A stretch of DNA of 64,000 bases from NCBI RefSeq assembly GCF_003626595.1, contig NZ_RBAK01000010.1, forward strand, positions 124,001-188,000. Reading direction: 5' to 3'. This DNA comes from Micromonospora endolithica (GTDB lineage Bacteria > Actinomycetota > Actinomycetes > Mycobacteriales > Micromonosporaceae). Shown piece by piece: positions 41,287-49,136 of this stretch. Made by a program: the position numbers and the translations under genes. How positions within the stretch are numbered: the first letter of the stretch is position 1; every line of letters starts with the position of its first letter. The notes beneath the pieces were generated by a model, which searched no databases, was not told the origin of the DNA, and was given only the letters and a program-made list of their open reading frames with translations.

Positions 41287-41328
41287 GCGCCCGGCAGGAT
41301 TCGAACCTGCGGCCTTGGGATTAGAAGT
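41287..41328. repeat. attL: 42-bp copy of the tRNA-Arg 3' end
   Basis: Identical over 42 bases to 57237-57278. It comprises the T-arm, variable loop and anticodon-side 3' half of the tRNA, without a 5' half, so it is not a functional tRNA. The flanking base differs (C at 41286, T at 57236). Confidence 0.95.
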
Positions 41329-41362
41329 TGAATCCCGGCTGTGTTTCTCAATAATTGACAGT

Positions 41363-41402
41363 CCGTAGGGGTGCCTATCTATGCAGCTAGGCACCCCTAC
41401 GG
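41363..41402. terminator. Terminator at the left end of the element
   Basis: Perfect 15-bp inverted repeat (41363-41377 with 41388-41402, loop of 10) stands between attL and the end of the first leftward gene (41496). It probably insulates the chromosome from element transcription. Confidence 0.75.
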
Positions 41403-41495
41403 CGGTTAGTTAGTACGTCTCAGTGTTGACTGGTTCGCAGTCGTCCGGGCTCACGGCGGGCTCACAGTGCTGCTGGATCCGCCCTGTGGTCAGCG

Positions 41496-41936
41496 TCAGA
41501 AAACGTCCTGACTGACGCTGGCGTAGACGTTGACGCCGTTCACATAGACGTATCCGTAGTTGCGGTAGCGCTGGCCTGATCGCTTCGGGGTTGAAATGTT
41601 CGGGTGGCGGCCTACGTAGCAGGTCTGATTGCCGCTGTCGGCTACGAACTTGCCAGCCTTGATGTCGAGCAGCTTGTAGTTGACATAGCAACTGTTGCCG
41701 AGGCTGCCCCGACTGTTGACGTAGAGGTCCCCGAAGACGGTGACGCCGTTGTCCGAGGCGCAGACACCAACGTTCCAGCCGTTCTGCGTTGAAGTGACGC
41801 ACCCTCCCCCCGCAAATACGGAGTTGTCGTCTGGTGAAGCCTGCGCCCCCGCTGGCGCGGCGGCCAGCATCACCGCTGTAGCGGTCAGCGTCGCCAGGGC
41901 TGTCGAACGAAGTCGACGGAGCTCGAACTTACCCAT
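41496..41936 (-). CDS. Secreted cysteine-containing protein, element cargo
   Basis: A 146-residue protein with a signal peptide ('MGKFELRRLRSTALATLTATAVMLAAAPAGAQA', at most 33 residues). The mature part has four Cys ('GGGCVTS', 'VGVCAS', 'NSCYVNY', 'QTCYVG') and many Tyr/Asn/Val residues, so it looks like a small disulfide-bonded beta protein. GGGAGGACTC precedes the ATG. It lies downstream of the CcdA-like gene, which could supply reductant for its disulfides (inference). No family recognised. Confidence 0.65.
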   Translation of the reverse strand: MGKFELRRLRSTALATLTATAVMLAAAPAGAQASPDDNSVFAGGGCVTSTQNGWNVGVCASDNGVTVFGDLYVNSRGSLGNSCYVNYKLLDIKAGKFVADSGNQTCYVGRHPNISTPKRSGQRYRNYGYVYVNGVNVYASVSQDVF

Positions 41937-42116
41937 GAGTCCTCCCGTGGATGGGTGTCGATGCGCTACCGACCGTAGACGTGGTAGTTGCACGGCGCAA
42001 CCCCCGTCCGTCGGGGCTCAGGACGGTGAGAGTAAGTGGTGCGCCTTCGGAGTCGTCACCTAAGGCACTGCGACGAGTCGTCAGCGAATCGGTTCGCGGC
42101 GCTCATTTACGTGGGT

Positions 42117-42863
42117 TCAGACGAGAACACCGAACGTTGAAAAGGTAACCCTCAGCCAAATAGTGAATGAGTTCCATGCGCCTGTTGCCAACGCGACTCC
42201 AACAGCAATTAGGAGCAGCCCACCAGCTTTGGATACTACCCCATTGTATTTACGGACAAGCCGGAACAGTCCGAGAAGGCGGCGGAAGAAGATAGCGAAG
42301 AGTAGGAAAGGGATGCCGATGCCCGCGCAGTATGCTGTGGCGAGCAGCGCTGCCCGTTGTTCGGTGCCATTTACGATCGCAAGCTGCATGACCGCTCCGA
42401 GCGTTGGGCCGACGCAGGGGGTCCAGGAAAGCGCGAAGACCACGCCGACAATCGGTGCTGCCCATACGCCCATAGGCGGTAGCTTGCTGATCCGCCACTC
42501 AGCCTGAAGCTGCGGAATGATTCCCATATAGACGATGCCTAGGCCCGCCACGAGCACGCCGCCGATGATCTCTATTGTTCGTTGGTGGTTGAAGAGTGTC
42601 CTGCCGATTTGGGCGCCCATGACAAGCGTCGTTACGAAGACGAGCGAAAACCCTGAAATGAAGAGGAGGGAGCCGGCGACTACACGGCCTCGGTGTTGCT
42701 GTTCCAGTTCGCGTCCGGTTAGTCCGGTGACGTAAGCCACGTAGCCGGGGACCAGGGGCAGCACGCAGGGCGAGAGGAAGCCGGCTAGCCCCGCGAGCAG
42801 TGACACGAGGATTGCGAGGGGAAATGACCCCGAAAGGGCTACGTCGCCGAATTTATCGCCCAC
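42117..42863 (-). CDS. CcdA-like cytochrome c biogenesis/thiol transport protein
   Basis: A 248-residue, six-helix membrane protein of the DsbD/CcdA family. Each half carries the Cys-Pro motif: 'AGFLSPCVLPLVPGYVAYVTGL' and 'ALSWTPCVGPTLGAVMQLA'. Such proteins move electrons from cytosolic thioredoxin to exported thiol proteins. The GTG at 42863 fits the start of the conserved part. The AT-rich codons contrast with the flanks, suggesting recent transfer. The usual partners ResA/ResB are absent, so it is a stand-alone cargo copy, possibly with the secreted Cys protein. Confidence 0.8.
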   Translation of the reverse strand: MGDKFGDVALSGSFPLAILVSLLAGLAGFLSPCVLPLVPGYVAYVTGLTGRELEQQHRGRVVAGSLLFISGFSLVFVTTLVMGAQIGRTLFNHQRTIEIIGGVLVAGLGIVYMGIIPQLQAEWRISKLPPMGVWAAPIVGVVFALSWTPCVGPTLGAVMQLAIVNGTEQRAALLATAYCAGIGIPFLLFAIFFRRLLGLFRLVRKYNGVVSKAGGLLLIAVGVALATGAWNSFTIWLRVTFSTFGVLV

Positions 42864-42991
42864 TCTGATCCTCGCAGTCGCGTTGCTCGTGCCCGCTCGC
42901 CGGTCCGATGTCGTCCAGCATGCTAGCTCGTGTCTCGGCACACGCGGCGGCCAAAGTCACGCGGCCTACCTGGGCGGGGAGGGTGGAAAGA

Positions 42992-43030
42992 GAAGGCCCC
43001 TACCGAACTGAGGGCTCGGCGGGGGCCTTC
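42992..43030 (-). terminator. Terminator after the DUF397 gene
   Basis: 9-bp inverted repeat (42992-43000 with 43022-43030), followed on the minus strand by TCTTT, lies 13 bases after the DUF397 stop. Confidence 0.65.
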
Positions 43031-43043
43031 GGGTGGACGTGGC

Positions 43044-43232
43044 TCAGCGCTGCTTCGCAAAGTTGACGAACGCTTGCCAAACGTTCGGGTTGAACTGGAG
43101 CGTGCCGCCGTCCCGGTCCTTGGTGTCGCGCACGAGCACGACGCCGGTCAGGTTGTCGGCCACCTCTACGCACGACCCGCCGTTGGTTCCGGAGCGAGTC
43201 GACTTGTGCCACCTGGCACCGGTCATGTCCAT
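43044..43232 (-). CDS. DUF397 protein
   Basis: A 62-residue protein with the DUF397 signature: 'ARWHKSTRSGTNGGSCVEVAD', 'VVLVRDTKDRDGGTLQF' and 'WQAFVNFAKQ'. These proteins pair with HTH-DUF5753 regulators in actinobacteria, as with the BldB/AbaA-type and WhiJ-like systems, where the small protein modulates the regulator. Here it follows the regulator with a 10-base overlap. Confidence 0.85.
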   Translation of the reverse strand: MDMTGARWHKSTRSGTNGGSCVEVADNLTGVVLVRDTKDRDGGTLQFNPNVWQAFVNFAKQR

Positions 43233-44023
43233 GTCTGCGCCGCTTCCTTGATCAGTTTGAGTGACTGCCTGCGCGAGAGGGCTTCACCCCTGATGGCCTC
43301 CCACACGCGCTGGAGAGTAGCAAGGTCATCGGCCAAGTTGACTACCTGTGCTCGGACCTGGTGATCGAGATGAGCGATCACTGAGCCGTCGCCCAGCGTG
43401 GCCAGGATGAAGCCTCCTTGCAAGCCAGGGTAGACCCCGGCGTCCTCCGTCACCACGAGTATCTGCGCGTGCGGCAGCTCGGCCATCTTGGCGAGATGTT
43501 CTAGCTGCTCCGGCATGACGCCGGGGTGGTCGTGGAGTGACCTTCGTAGCACCATCACGTCGAGTACGGCGACCAGCGGCACTGGTTCTTCTCGGGTGAG
43601 GATCGACTGTCGATCGAGCCGGGACGCTACGCGCTGGTCGATCTCGTCGGGCAACAGCAGACCGCCGCTGGTGAGAGTGGCGCGGGCGTACGCCTCGGTC
43701 TGAAGGATGCCCGGCACGAAGGCGGGTTCGTACCAGCGCAGCAGGGTTGCCTCGCGCTCGAACTCGATCCACTCTCGCAACCAGGCTGGCGTGTGGTCGA
43801 GCTTCGACAGCTCGCGCAGCATGCGGGCGAATCGTCCGCCGGTCTTGTACGCCTCGTCGACCGCGTTCATGTAGTCGCGCGTCGGCGGGCGTCCGCCGGT
43901 CTCCACGGAGCTGACGTGTGAGCCGGAGTAACCGATGACCCTGCCGAAGTCGTCCTGGCTGAGTTCCTGGGCCGCCCGGAACAGCCGCAGTTCTTCGCGT
44001 ACGTAATCGGTGGCGGTCCCCAT
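43223..44023 (-). CDS. XRE-type regulator with DUF5753
   Basis: A 266-residue protein. An N-terminal helix-turn-helix at ~8-65 ('LRLFRAAQELSQDDFGRVIGYSGSHVSSVETGGRPPTRDYMNAVDEAY') precedes the DUF5753 domain ('WIEFEREATLLRWYEPAFVPGILQTEAYARATL', 'RLDRQSILTREEPVPLVAVLDVMVLRRSL', 'VMPEQLEHLAKMAELPHAQILVV'). It is a WhiJ-type regulator encoded with its DUF397 partner. It is divergent from the 44262 gene across 238 bases, which hold the likely shared promoter region. Confidence 0.85.
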   Translation of the reverse strand: MGTATDYVREELRLFRAAQELSQDDFGRVIGYSGSHVSSVETGGRPPTRDYMNAVDEAYKTGGRFARMLRELSKLDHTPAWLREWIEFEREATLLRWYEPAFVPGILQTEAYARATLTSGGLLLPDEIDQRVASRLDRQSILTREEPVPLVAVLDVMVLRRSLHDHPGVMPEQLEHLAKMAELPHAQILVVTEDAGVYPGLQGGFILATLGDGSVIAHLDHQVRAQVVNLADDLATLQRVWEAIRGEALSRRQSLKLIKEAAQTWT

Positions 44024-44261
44024 CGAATCCCCAATCTCTGCCCAGTTCCGTCGGCGGGTCTTTCGTGCCTGCCCGTGCCTGCCCAATTCGGCTCCTGAGC
44101 TGGCACAACAGTGGCGAGCACGTATCGAAGACCAACGTGTCCTCAGCAGACTGTCACACATCGGTGCCGCTCCTATCCAGAGAGGGACGGGGTGGTTCTT
44201 GATCGGGGCCGTTCCGTTCCCCCGTGCGGGGCGGCCCCTCGGACAAATCGAGGAGGGTGAC

Positions 44262-44525
44262 GTGCGTCTGATGCGACGGCTGCGGAGGAAGGCCAAGGTG
44301 CCCGTGCCCCCCGTGCCTGAGCCTGTAGCGCGGCAAGGGGAGGCGCGCTGCCTTCCGTCGTGGTACTCGGAGCGCACGGAGCCGTTCTTGGTGTGGGGGC
44401 GTGCCGGCAACTTGACGCCGGGCCAGGCGTCGCGTTCATCGGTGCCGAGAGGGCCAGCGTGTACCGCTGCGGAGTTCGCGCCGGCCTCGCTCCGTTCTCG
44501 TCGTCTCGGCGGTGGTCAACGGTGA
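44262..44525 (+). CDS. Hypothetical element protein
   Basis: An 87-residue protein from GTG 44262, with GAGGAGGGTGAC upstream. The basic start 'MRLMRRLRRKAKVPVPPVPEPV' leads to 'PSWYSERTEPFLVWGRAGNLTPGQA', which looks like the conserved core; the remainder is low-complexity. It overlaps the next GTG by four bases. First gene of the rightward cluster leading to the MurC-like gene. I recognise no domain. Confidence 0.55.
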   Translation: MRLMRRLRRKAKVPVPPVPEPVARQGEARCLPSWYSERTEPFLVWGRAGNLTPGQASRSSVPRGPACTAAEFAPASLRSRRLGGGQR

Positions 44526-44992
44526 CCGCTTCTCCTGTGGCTGCGTCCGTTGCCCCTGCCGGGTTCGATGTGGTGACACCGGAGGAACTCGCGGCGGCTC
44601 GTCGGGTTCTCGGGCTCAAGTTGGCCGCGACGCGCAAGGCCATGGGTGTCACTCAGGTCCGGCTCGCGGTCACGGTGCAATGGTCACGGAGCACGATCGC
44701 CAATGTAGAGACAGCGCGGCAGTCGGCTCCCCGGGAGTTCTGGATCGCGTCTGACGTCGCCCTGGGTACGGGCGGGCTGCTGGTCGCGGAGTGGACGCGT
44801 ACGGAGGCACTGTCGCGTCGGCTTCGGCATCAGGCAGCGGTGGAGACGATCCGGCGACATCTGGACCAGTCGCCGCCGGTGTGCGTGTGCCTTGTCCTAC
44901 AACGGCTGCTCCGTGATCCCGTCGCGTCGATGTACCTCGGTGTTCCGCCCGCTTCGCCTGTCCAAGCGAGCGGTGACGGCCATGGACGATGA
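44522..44992 (+). CDS. XRE-like helix-turn-helix protein
   Basis: A 156-residue protein. The helix-turn-helix at residues ~17-70 ('TPEELAAARRVLGLKLAATRKAMGVTQVRLAVTVQWSRSTIANVETARQS') is followed by a helical C-terminal region ('FWIASDVALGTGGLLVAEWTRTEAL'). This is the short regulator form without DUF5753. It starts in four-base overlap with the upstream gene and overlaps the next by 11 bases. It may control the Mur-ligase cluster. Confidence 0.65.
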   Translation: MTASPVAASVAPAGFDVVTPEELAAARRVLGLKLAATRKAMGVTQVRLAVTVQWSRSTIANVETARQSAPREFWIASDVALGTGGLLVAEWTRTEALSRRLRHQAAVETIRRHLDQSPPVCVCLVLQRLLRDPVASMYLGVPPASPVQASGDGHGR

Positions 44993-45368
44993 GGACGCTG
45001 ACCTGATCCGGCCTCGGCATCGCCCGCACCGATCGCGCCGCTTCCCCGGCGGTCGGCCGTGTGCCTGTCCGGCGTGCCGCACGAAGCGGAAGTCGGATCG
45101 CCCCTCTCCCGATCCTGCGGCGTGGCCTACCGGCGCGGCTTCGATTGTCCCCGATCTGCCGCCGGATGCGCTGCGGCCCGTGGATGGGCCGACGCAGATC
45201 GATTGGACTCGCGCGGCCGAGGTGGTGACCCGAGGCCAGCTCGGCCGCGCGCAAGGAATAGCGCGAGTGGAAGGAGTCAATTCCTGTAGCACGTCTGCTC
45301 ATGGCACCAACTCGTCAGCTCTTGCACCGAAGGAGACACGGCACCATGACCGACACGATCACTGGTAA
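44982..45368 (+). CDS. Hypothetical protein upstream of the MurC-like gene
   Basis: A 128-residue protein rich in Arg/Pro/Asp. 'GRPCACPACRTKRKSDRP' has three Cys in CxCxxC spacing, perhaps a zinc site. 'IDWTRAAEVVTRGQLGRAQGIARVEGV' may be helical. GTG 44973 is an alternative start. The C-terminal end overlaps the MurC-like gene by 23 bases and has poor composition. Moderate support only, mainly from the packed cluster. Confidence 0.5.
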   Translation: MDDEDADLIRPRHRPHRSRRFPGGRPCACPACRTKRKSDRPSPDPAAWPTGAASIVPDLPPDALRPVDGPTQIDWTRAAEVVTRGQLGRAQGIARVEGVNSCSTSAHGTNSSALAPKETRHHDRHDHW

Positions 45369-46791
45369 CCCGACCATCGAGGCGTACTCCGGCCCGCTGG
45401 ACCTGTCCCGCCCGCACTTCGTGGGCGTCGGCGGGAGCGCGATGTCCGGCCTGGCCCGGCTGCTGGCCGAGCTGGGCCACCAGGTCAGCGGCAGCGACCT
45501 GCACGACTCGGTCACCCTCGCCGGCTTGCGCACGGCCGGCGTGCGGGTGCAGGTAGGCCACGACGCGGCGCACATCGAGGGCGCGTCGTGCGTCGTCTAC
45601 ACCACTGTTGCGCAGAACGCGCCGGAGGTCCGCGCGGCCCGCATGGCCGGCATCCCCGTGGTGCACCGCGCGCAGGTCCTGGACAAGCTGGCCGCCGGGC
45701 GGCGGCTCGTGGCGGTGTCCGGGTCGCACGGCAAGTCCACCACGGCGGGCATGCTCGCCCACATCCTGCGCACCCTCGGGAAGGACCCGACGTACCTGAT
45801 CGGGGCCGACCTGACCGGGCCGGGCTCAGGCGCCCACCTCGGCGCGTCGCGGCTGCTGGTCGCGGAGGCCGACGAGTCGGACCGCTCATTCCACTTCCTC
45901 ACCCCGGCGATCGCGGTCATCACCAACGTCACCGACGACCACCCGGAGAACTTCGCCAGCCACGCCGACGTGATGCGCGCCTACGTCGGGTTCGGCGCGC
46001 GGATCGCGCCGTGCGGGTTCCTGGTCGTCAACGCCGACTGTGTGGGCGCGAGGGTGGCCGCCGACGTGATCGCGGCCGAGCGGCCCGATGTGACGGTGCT
46101 GCGCTACGGCCGGGATCGGGCGGCGGACGTGCGGCTCCTGGACATCAACCACGAGGGGTGGAGCGCGTCCGCGACGGTGCGGATGCCCAACGGCACCGAG
46201 GTCGGGCTGACCCTGCCGACCCCGGCCGCGCACCACATGGACAACGCGGCGGCGGCCGTGACGTGCGCGGTGGCCCTCGGACTCGATCCCGCCGACGTGG
46301 CCGGCGCGGCGTGCACCTTCGCCGGGGTGCGCCGCCGGTTCGAGCACATCGACACCCGAGCCGGGGTGACGGTGATCGACTCTTACGCCGACCACCCGAA
46401 CGAGATCGCCGCCGACCTGGACGCCGCGCGCACCGTGGCGCGGGGGCGGGTGTTCGTGGTGTTCCAGCCGTCTGGACACGCCCGTGTCCTGGCCTTCGGC
46501 GGACGAATCGGTGGGGTCTTGGCGGACAAGGCCGATCACGTCCTGCTCCTGGACGTGCACGGCACGGTGCCGGCCGGTCGGCCCCATGCGGACGCCACCG
46601 CGATCATGACCCGGCTGCGCGACGGTGACTACTGCCTGCCGCTCGGACCCGACCACGCCGCGCGGGTCATCGCGCGGATGGCCGGCCGTGGTGACGTGGT
46701 GGTGACGATGGGCACCGGTGATGTCGCTGGCTACGGTGCGGCGATCCTGGACGCCCTGAGCAGCCGAAGCGAGGTCGCGCTGTCCGCGTGA
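45346..46791 (+). CDS. MurC-like Mur ligase (divergent UDP-MurNAc-L-alanine ligase), element cargo
   Basis: A 481-residue three-domain Mur ligase. The UDP-binding start is 'HFVGVGGSAMSGLARLL' (residues ~24-40), the P-loop 'SGSHGKSTT' (125-133), the acidic metal region 'VAEADESDRSF' (~172-182), then 'ITNVTDDHPENF', and the C-terminal 'GRRRFEHIDT'-type region with 'DSYADHPNEI'. All this is MurC order. Divergence: the family's FQPHxxTRT motif is FQPSGHARVL, and P-loop GTHGKT is GSHGKS. So ATP chemistry should work, but the substrate may differ from UDP-MurNAc/L-Ala. It is not next to the dcw cell-wall cluster. AAGGAG precedes the ATG. Confidence 0.82.
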   Translation: MTDTITGNPTIEAYSGPLDLSRPHFVGVGGSAMSGLARLLAELGHQVSGSDLHDSVTLAGLRTAGVRVQVGHDAAHIEGASCVVYTTVAQNAPEVRAARMAGIPVVHRAQVLDKLAAGRRLVAVSGSHGKSTTAGMLAHILRTLGKDPTYLIGADLTGPGSGAHLGASRLLVAEADESDRSFHFLTPAIAVITNVTDDHPENFASHADVMRAYVGFGARIAPCGFLVVNADCVGARVAADVIAAERPDVTVLRYGRDRAADVRLLDINHEGWSASATVRMPNGTEVGLTLPTPAAHHMDNAAAAVTCAVALGLDPADVAGAACTFAGVRRRFEHIDTRAGVTVIDSYADHPNEIAADLDAARTVARGRVFVVFQPSGHARVLAFGGRIGGVLADKADHVLLLDVHGTVPAGRPHADATAIMTRLRDGDYCLPLGPDHAARVIARMAGRGDVVVTMGTGDVAGYGAAILDALSSRSEVALSA

Positions 46792-46794
46792 CCC

Positions 46795-48201
46795 TTACGC
46801 CTGGGCGGTGACAGCGCCGGGTTCCTCGATCAGCTTGTCCGCGAGCGCGAGGAGCCCGGCGCTGTTGGCCGCCTTGACCAACACCACGTCGCCCGGCCGC
46901 AACCCGTCGCGCAGCAACTCCCACGCCTCGGCCACGTTGCTTGCCCGGTCCACCGTCGTGCCGGTGCCGGCGGCCCCGGTGGCGTACTGCTCGGCGTCGG
47001 CTCCGCCGATCGCCACCAACCACCCGGCCCCGATCTCGGCCACCTGCTGCCCGATCTCCCGGTGCACCTGTGCGGCGTGCTCGCCCAGCTCGGCCATCTC
47101 CCCGAGCACCGCGACCGCCCGCCGCCCGCCGCCCGCCATCGCGTGCAAGGCGCGCAGCGCGGCCCGCATCGCGTCGGGCGCAGCGTTGTACGCGTCGTTG
47201 ATGACGGTCACCCCGTCGGCGCGGGTGCTGACCTGCATCCGGCCCGGCGACACCGCCTCGGCTTGCGACACCGCCTCGGCTACCGCCTCGATCGGGTGCC
47301 CCAGACCGAGGGCGACCGTGGCGGCGGCCAGCGCGTTGGACGCCTGGTGCAGCCCGTAGAGACGCAACCGCACCTCGGCGGCCTGGCCGTCGTGCACGAG
47401 CCGGAATCCGGCGCGGCCCAGCTCGTCCACGGTCACGCTCTCGGCGCGCACGTCGGCCAAGTTGTCGATGCCGTAAGTCAACACTCGGGCACCGGTCCGG
47501 CTCGCCATAGCGGCCACCAACGCATCGTCGCCGTTGAGCACGGCCAACCCGCCGTCGCCCGCGTCTGGCAGGGCTTCCACGATCTCACCCTTGGCCTGGG
47601 CGATGTTCTCCACCGACCCGAACTCGCCAAGGTGCGCGTGCCCGACGCGGGTCACGACGCTGACGGTGGGCGGGGCGATCCGGGTCAGGTAGGCCACGTG
47701 CCCGATGCCGCGCGCGCCCATCTCCAACACGAGATAGCGCGTGTCGACGGTGGCGCGGGTGACCGTGTACGGCAACCCAAGCTCGTTGTTGTTCGACGCT
47801 CTGTTAGCCACCGTCGCACCCCACGCGGGCAGCACCTGGGCGAGGATGTCCTTGGTTGACGTCTTGCCCACCGAGCCGGTTATCCCGATCACTGTGGTCT
47901 GCGGCAGCCGGTCCACCACGGCACGGGCGAGCTGGCCGTAGGCGGCGGGTACGTCGTCGACGACCACCGCCGGCACCCCGACCGGCCGTGACGCCAGGAC
48001 CGCCGCTGCGCCGGCCTCGATCGCCTGGGCGGCGTAGTCGTGCCCGTCGACGCGCTCACCGGGCAGCGCCACGTACATCCCGCCGGCCTCGACTCGCCGG
48101 CTGTCGAACACCACCGGGGCGGTCACGGTGACGTCCTGGGCAGCGTCGTGCACGGCTCCGCCGACAACGGCCGTGATCTCTTGCAAGGTCATCGGAAGCA
48201 C
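46795..48201 (-). CDS. MurF-like Mur ligase, element cargo
   Basis: A 468-residue protein following MurF: 'FDSRRVEAGGMYVALPGERVDGHDYAAQA' (N-terminal UDP-substrate domain), P-loop 'GITGSVGKTS' (~106-115), 'SNNNELGLPYTVTRA', 'YLVLEMGARGIGHVAYLTRI', 'VINDAYNAAPDAMRAAL' and 'VAVLGEMAELG'. Canonical MurF joins D-Ala-D-Ala to UDP-MurNAc-tripeptide. The usual YNANP reads YNAAP and TNVGxAH reads TRVGHAH, so specificity may be altered. Starts at GTG 48201 (LPMTLQEI). It is convergent with the MurC-like gene, three bases apart. A second murF-type gene is expected in the chromosomal dcw cluster, outside this window. Confidence 0.85.
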   Translation of the reverse strand: MLPMTLQEITAVVGGAVHDAAQDVTVTAPVVFDSRRVEAGGMYVALPGERVDGHDYAAQAIEAGAAAVLASRPVGVPAVVVDDVPAAYGQLARAVVDRLPQTTVIGITGSVGKTSTKDILAQVLPAWGATVANRASNNNELGLPYTVTRATVDTRYLVLEMGARGIGHVAYLTRIAPPTVSVVTRVGHAHLGEFGSVENIAQAKGEIVEALPDAGDGGLAVLNGDDALVAAMASRTGARVLTYGIDNLADVRAESVTVDELGRAGFRLVHDGQAAEVRLRLYGLHQASNALAAATVALGLGHPIEAVAEAVSQAEAVSPGRMQVSTRADGVTVINDAYNAAPDAMRAALRALHAMAGGGRRAVAVLGEMAELGEHAAQVHREIGQQVAEIGAGWLVAIGGADAEQYATGAAGTGTTVDRASNVAEAWELLRDGLRPGDVVLVKAANSAGLLALADKLIEEPGAVTAQA

Positions 48202-48286
48202 GTGATGAACCTACCGTGTGCGGTGGGCGGGGCGGGCGGCTCACTGAGGGCTGTAGCCGGATCGTGGGTGCTTGCGCGCTGGTAGC

Positions 48287-48346
48287 TACTGGCAAAAGCC
48301 CAACTGGCACGAGGCCAACTGTCGCTAGCGCTACTGACACTATGCC
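48287..48346 (+). repeat. Four 15-bp iterons
   Basis: Four contiguous 15-base units share (T/A)ACTG at the start and mostly end in GCC: TACTGGCAAAAGCCC, AACTGGCACGAGGCC, AACTGTCGCTAGCGC, TACTGACACTATGCC. They end 12 bases before ATG 48359 and lie 86 bases upstream of the MurF-like start on the other strand. A 15-base period places them all on nearly one DNA face every third turn. Likely a cooperative protein-binding array. Confidence 0.7.
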
Positions 48347-48358
48347 AAGCTGTATTTT

Positions 48359-49081
48359 ATGTACCGCAATTCGCCTGTCCGCCGCCGGACCGTGTGGGCT
48401 CGGCTGGCAGCGCATCGGCGTATGCGTTCGGTGCGGTGGGCGCTGCCAAAGCCACGTACACGGGCGGCGTGGGCGACGTGGGCTGATGATCTGTACAACA
48501 TGCAGGCGGATGCCATCTATGAGCAGGTGTGGCACGCACAGGCGGCCGGTGAGGACACGTCGATGGTGATGCTGCCGGTGGATGACCCGAGGATCCCGGC
48601 GGCGGTGCCGATGCTGGAGCCGCAGGAGTTGTCGGAGGCGGCGCACGAGCGGCGAGCGTTGGCGGATCGGCTGTTTGACGGCCTGGTGAACCCGGAGCCG
48701 GGTGTGTGGTACGGCAACGAGAACGTGGTGTTGTCGGCGGCGTGGCCGTCGAGCGTGGATGAGGCACCAGGGGCGCGGGAGGCGTTCACCGAGGCGGCCG
48801 GGGTGGTGCAGCGCGACGGGCGGGCGGCGCTGCGGGTGGGTTCCGGCCGCGGAGGTGTGGTGCTGCGGGTGCATGGCCCGGCCTGGTCGCTGGTGTTCCG
48901 GGTGTCTCCGGTGGTGCGGCCGATCCTCGTTTGCGTGGACGGGCTCGCGGATCACTGCTTCTGGATTCAGGAGACGGTGCAGGAACGTGACCTGGTGCGC
49001 GGGTCGGTGGCGCAAGTCGTGGAGGAAGCGTCCCGCTACGGCTGGGGCGGCGACAAGCACGTAGAGCCGGCGTCAATGTAG
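48359..49081 (+). CDS. Hypothetical element protein behind iterons
   Basis: A 240-residue soluble protein. A basic N-terminus ('RRRTVWARLAAHRRMRSVRW') precedes 'YEQVWHAQAAGEDTSMVMLPVDDPRIPAAVPMLEP' and a C-terminal beta-rich part 'GGVVLRVHGPAWSLVFRVSPVVRPILVCVDGL'. ATG 48359 follows an AT-rich stretch without a clear ribosome site; later ATGs (48422, 48500) are possible. No domain recognised. Its position directly after the iterons suggests it is their regulated gene, and perhaps their binder. Confidence 0.6.
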   Translation: MYRNSPVRRRTVWARLAAHRRMRSVRWALPKPRTRAAWATWADDLYNMQADAIYEQVWHAQAAGEDTSMVMLPVDDPRIPAAVPMLEPQELSEAAHERRALADRLFDGLVNPEPGVWYGNENVVLSAAWPSSVDEAPGAREAFTEAAGVVQRDGRAALRVGSGRGGVVLRVHGPAWSLVFRVSPVVRPILVCVDGLADHCFWIQETVQERDLVRGSVAQVVEEASRYGWGGDKHVEPASM

Positions 49082-49136
49082 TCGTCTGGCCGCCCGTGGC
49101 GCGGTTCGTTCCACGGGCGGCCAGGCTCCGGGGCGC

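Noticed and set aside
41287..41328. A second tRNA-Arg gene
   Set aside because: It matches only the 3' 42 bases; no 5' half follows, so it is an att copy.
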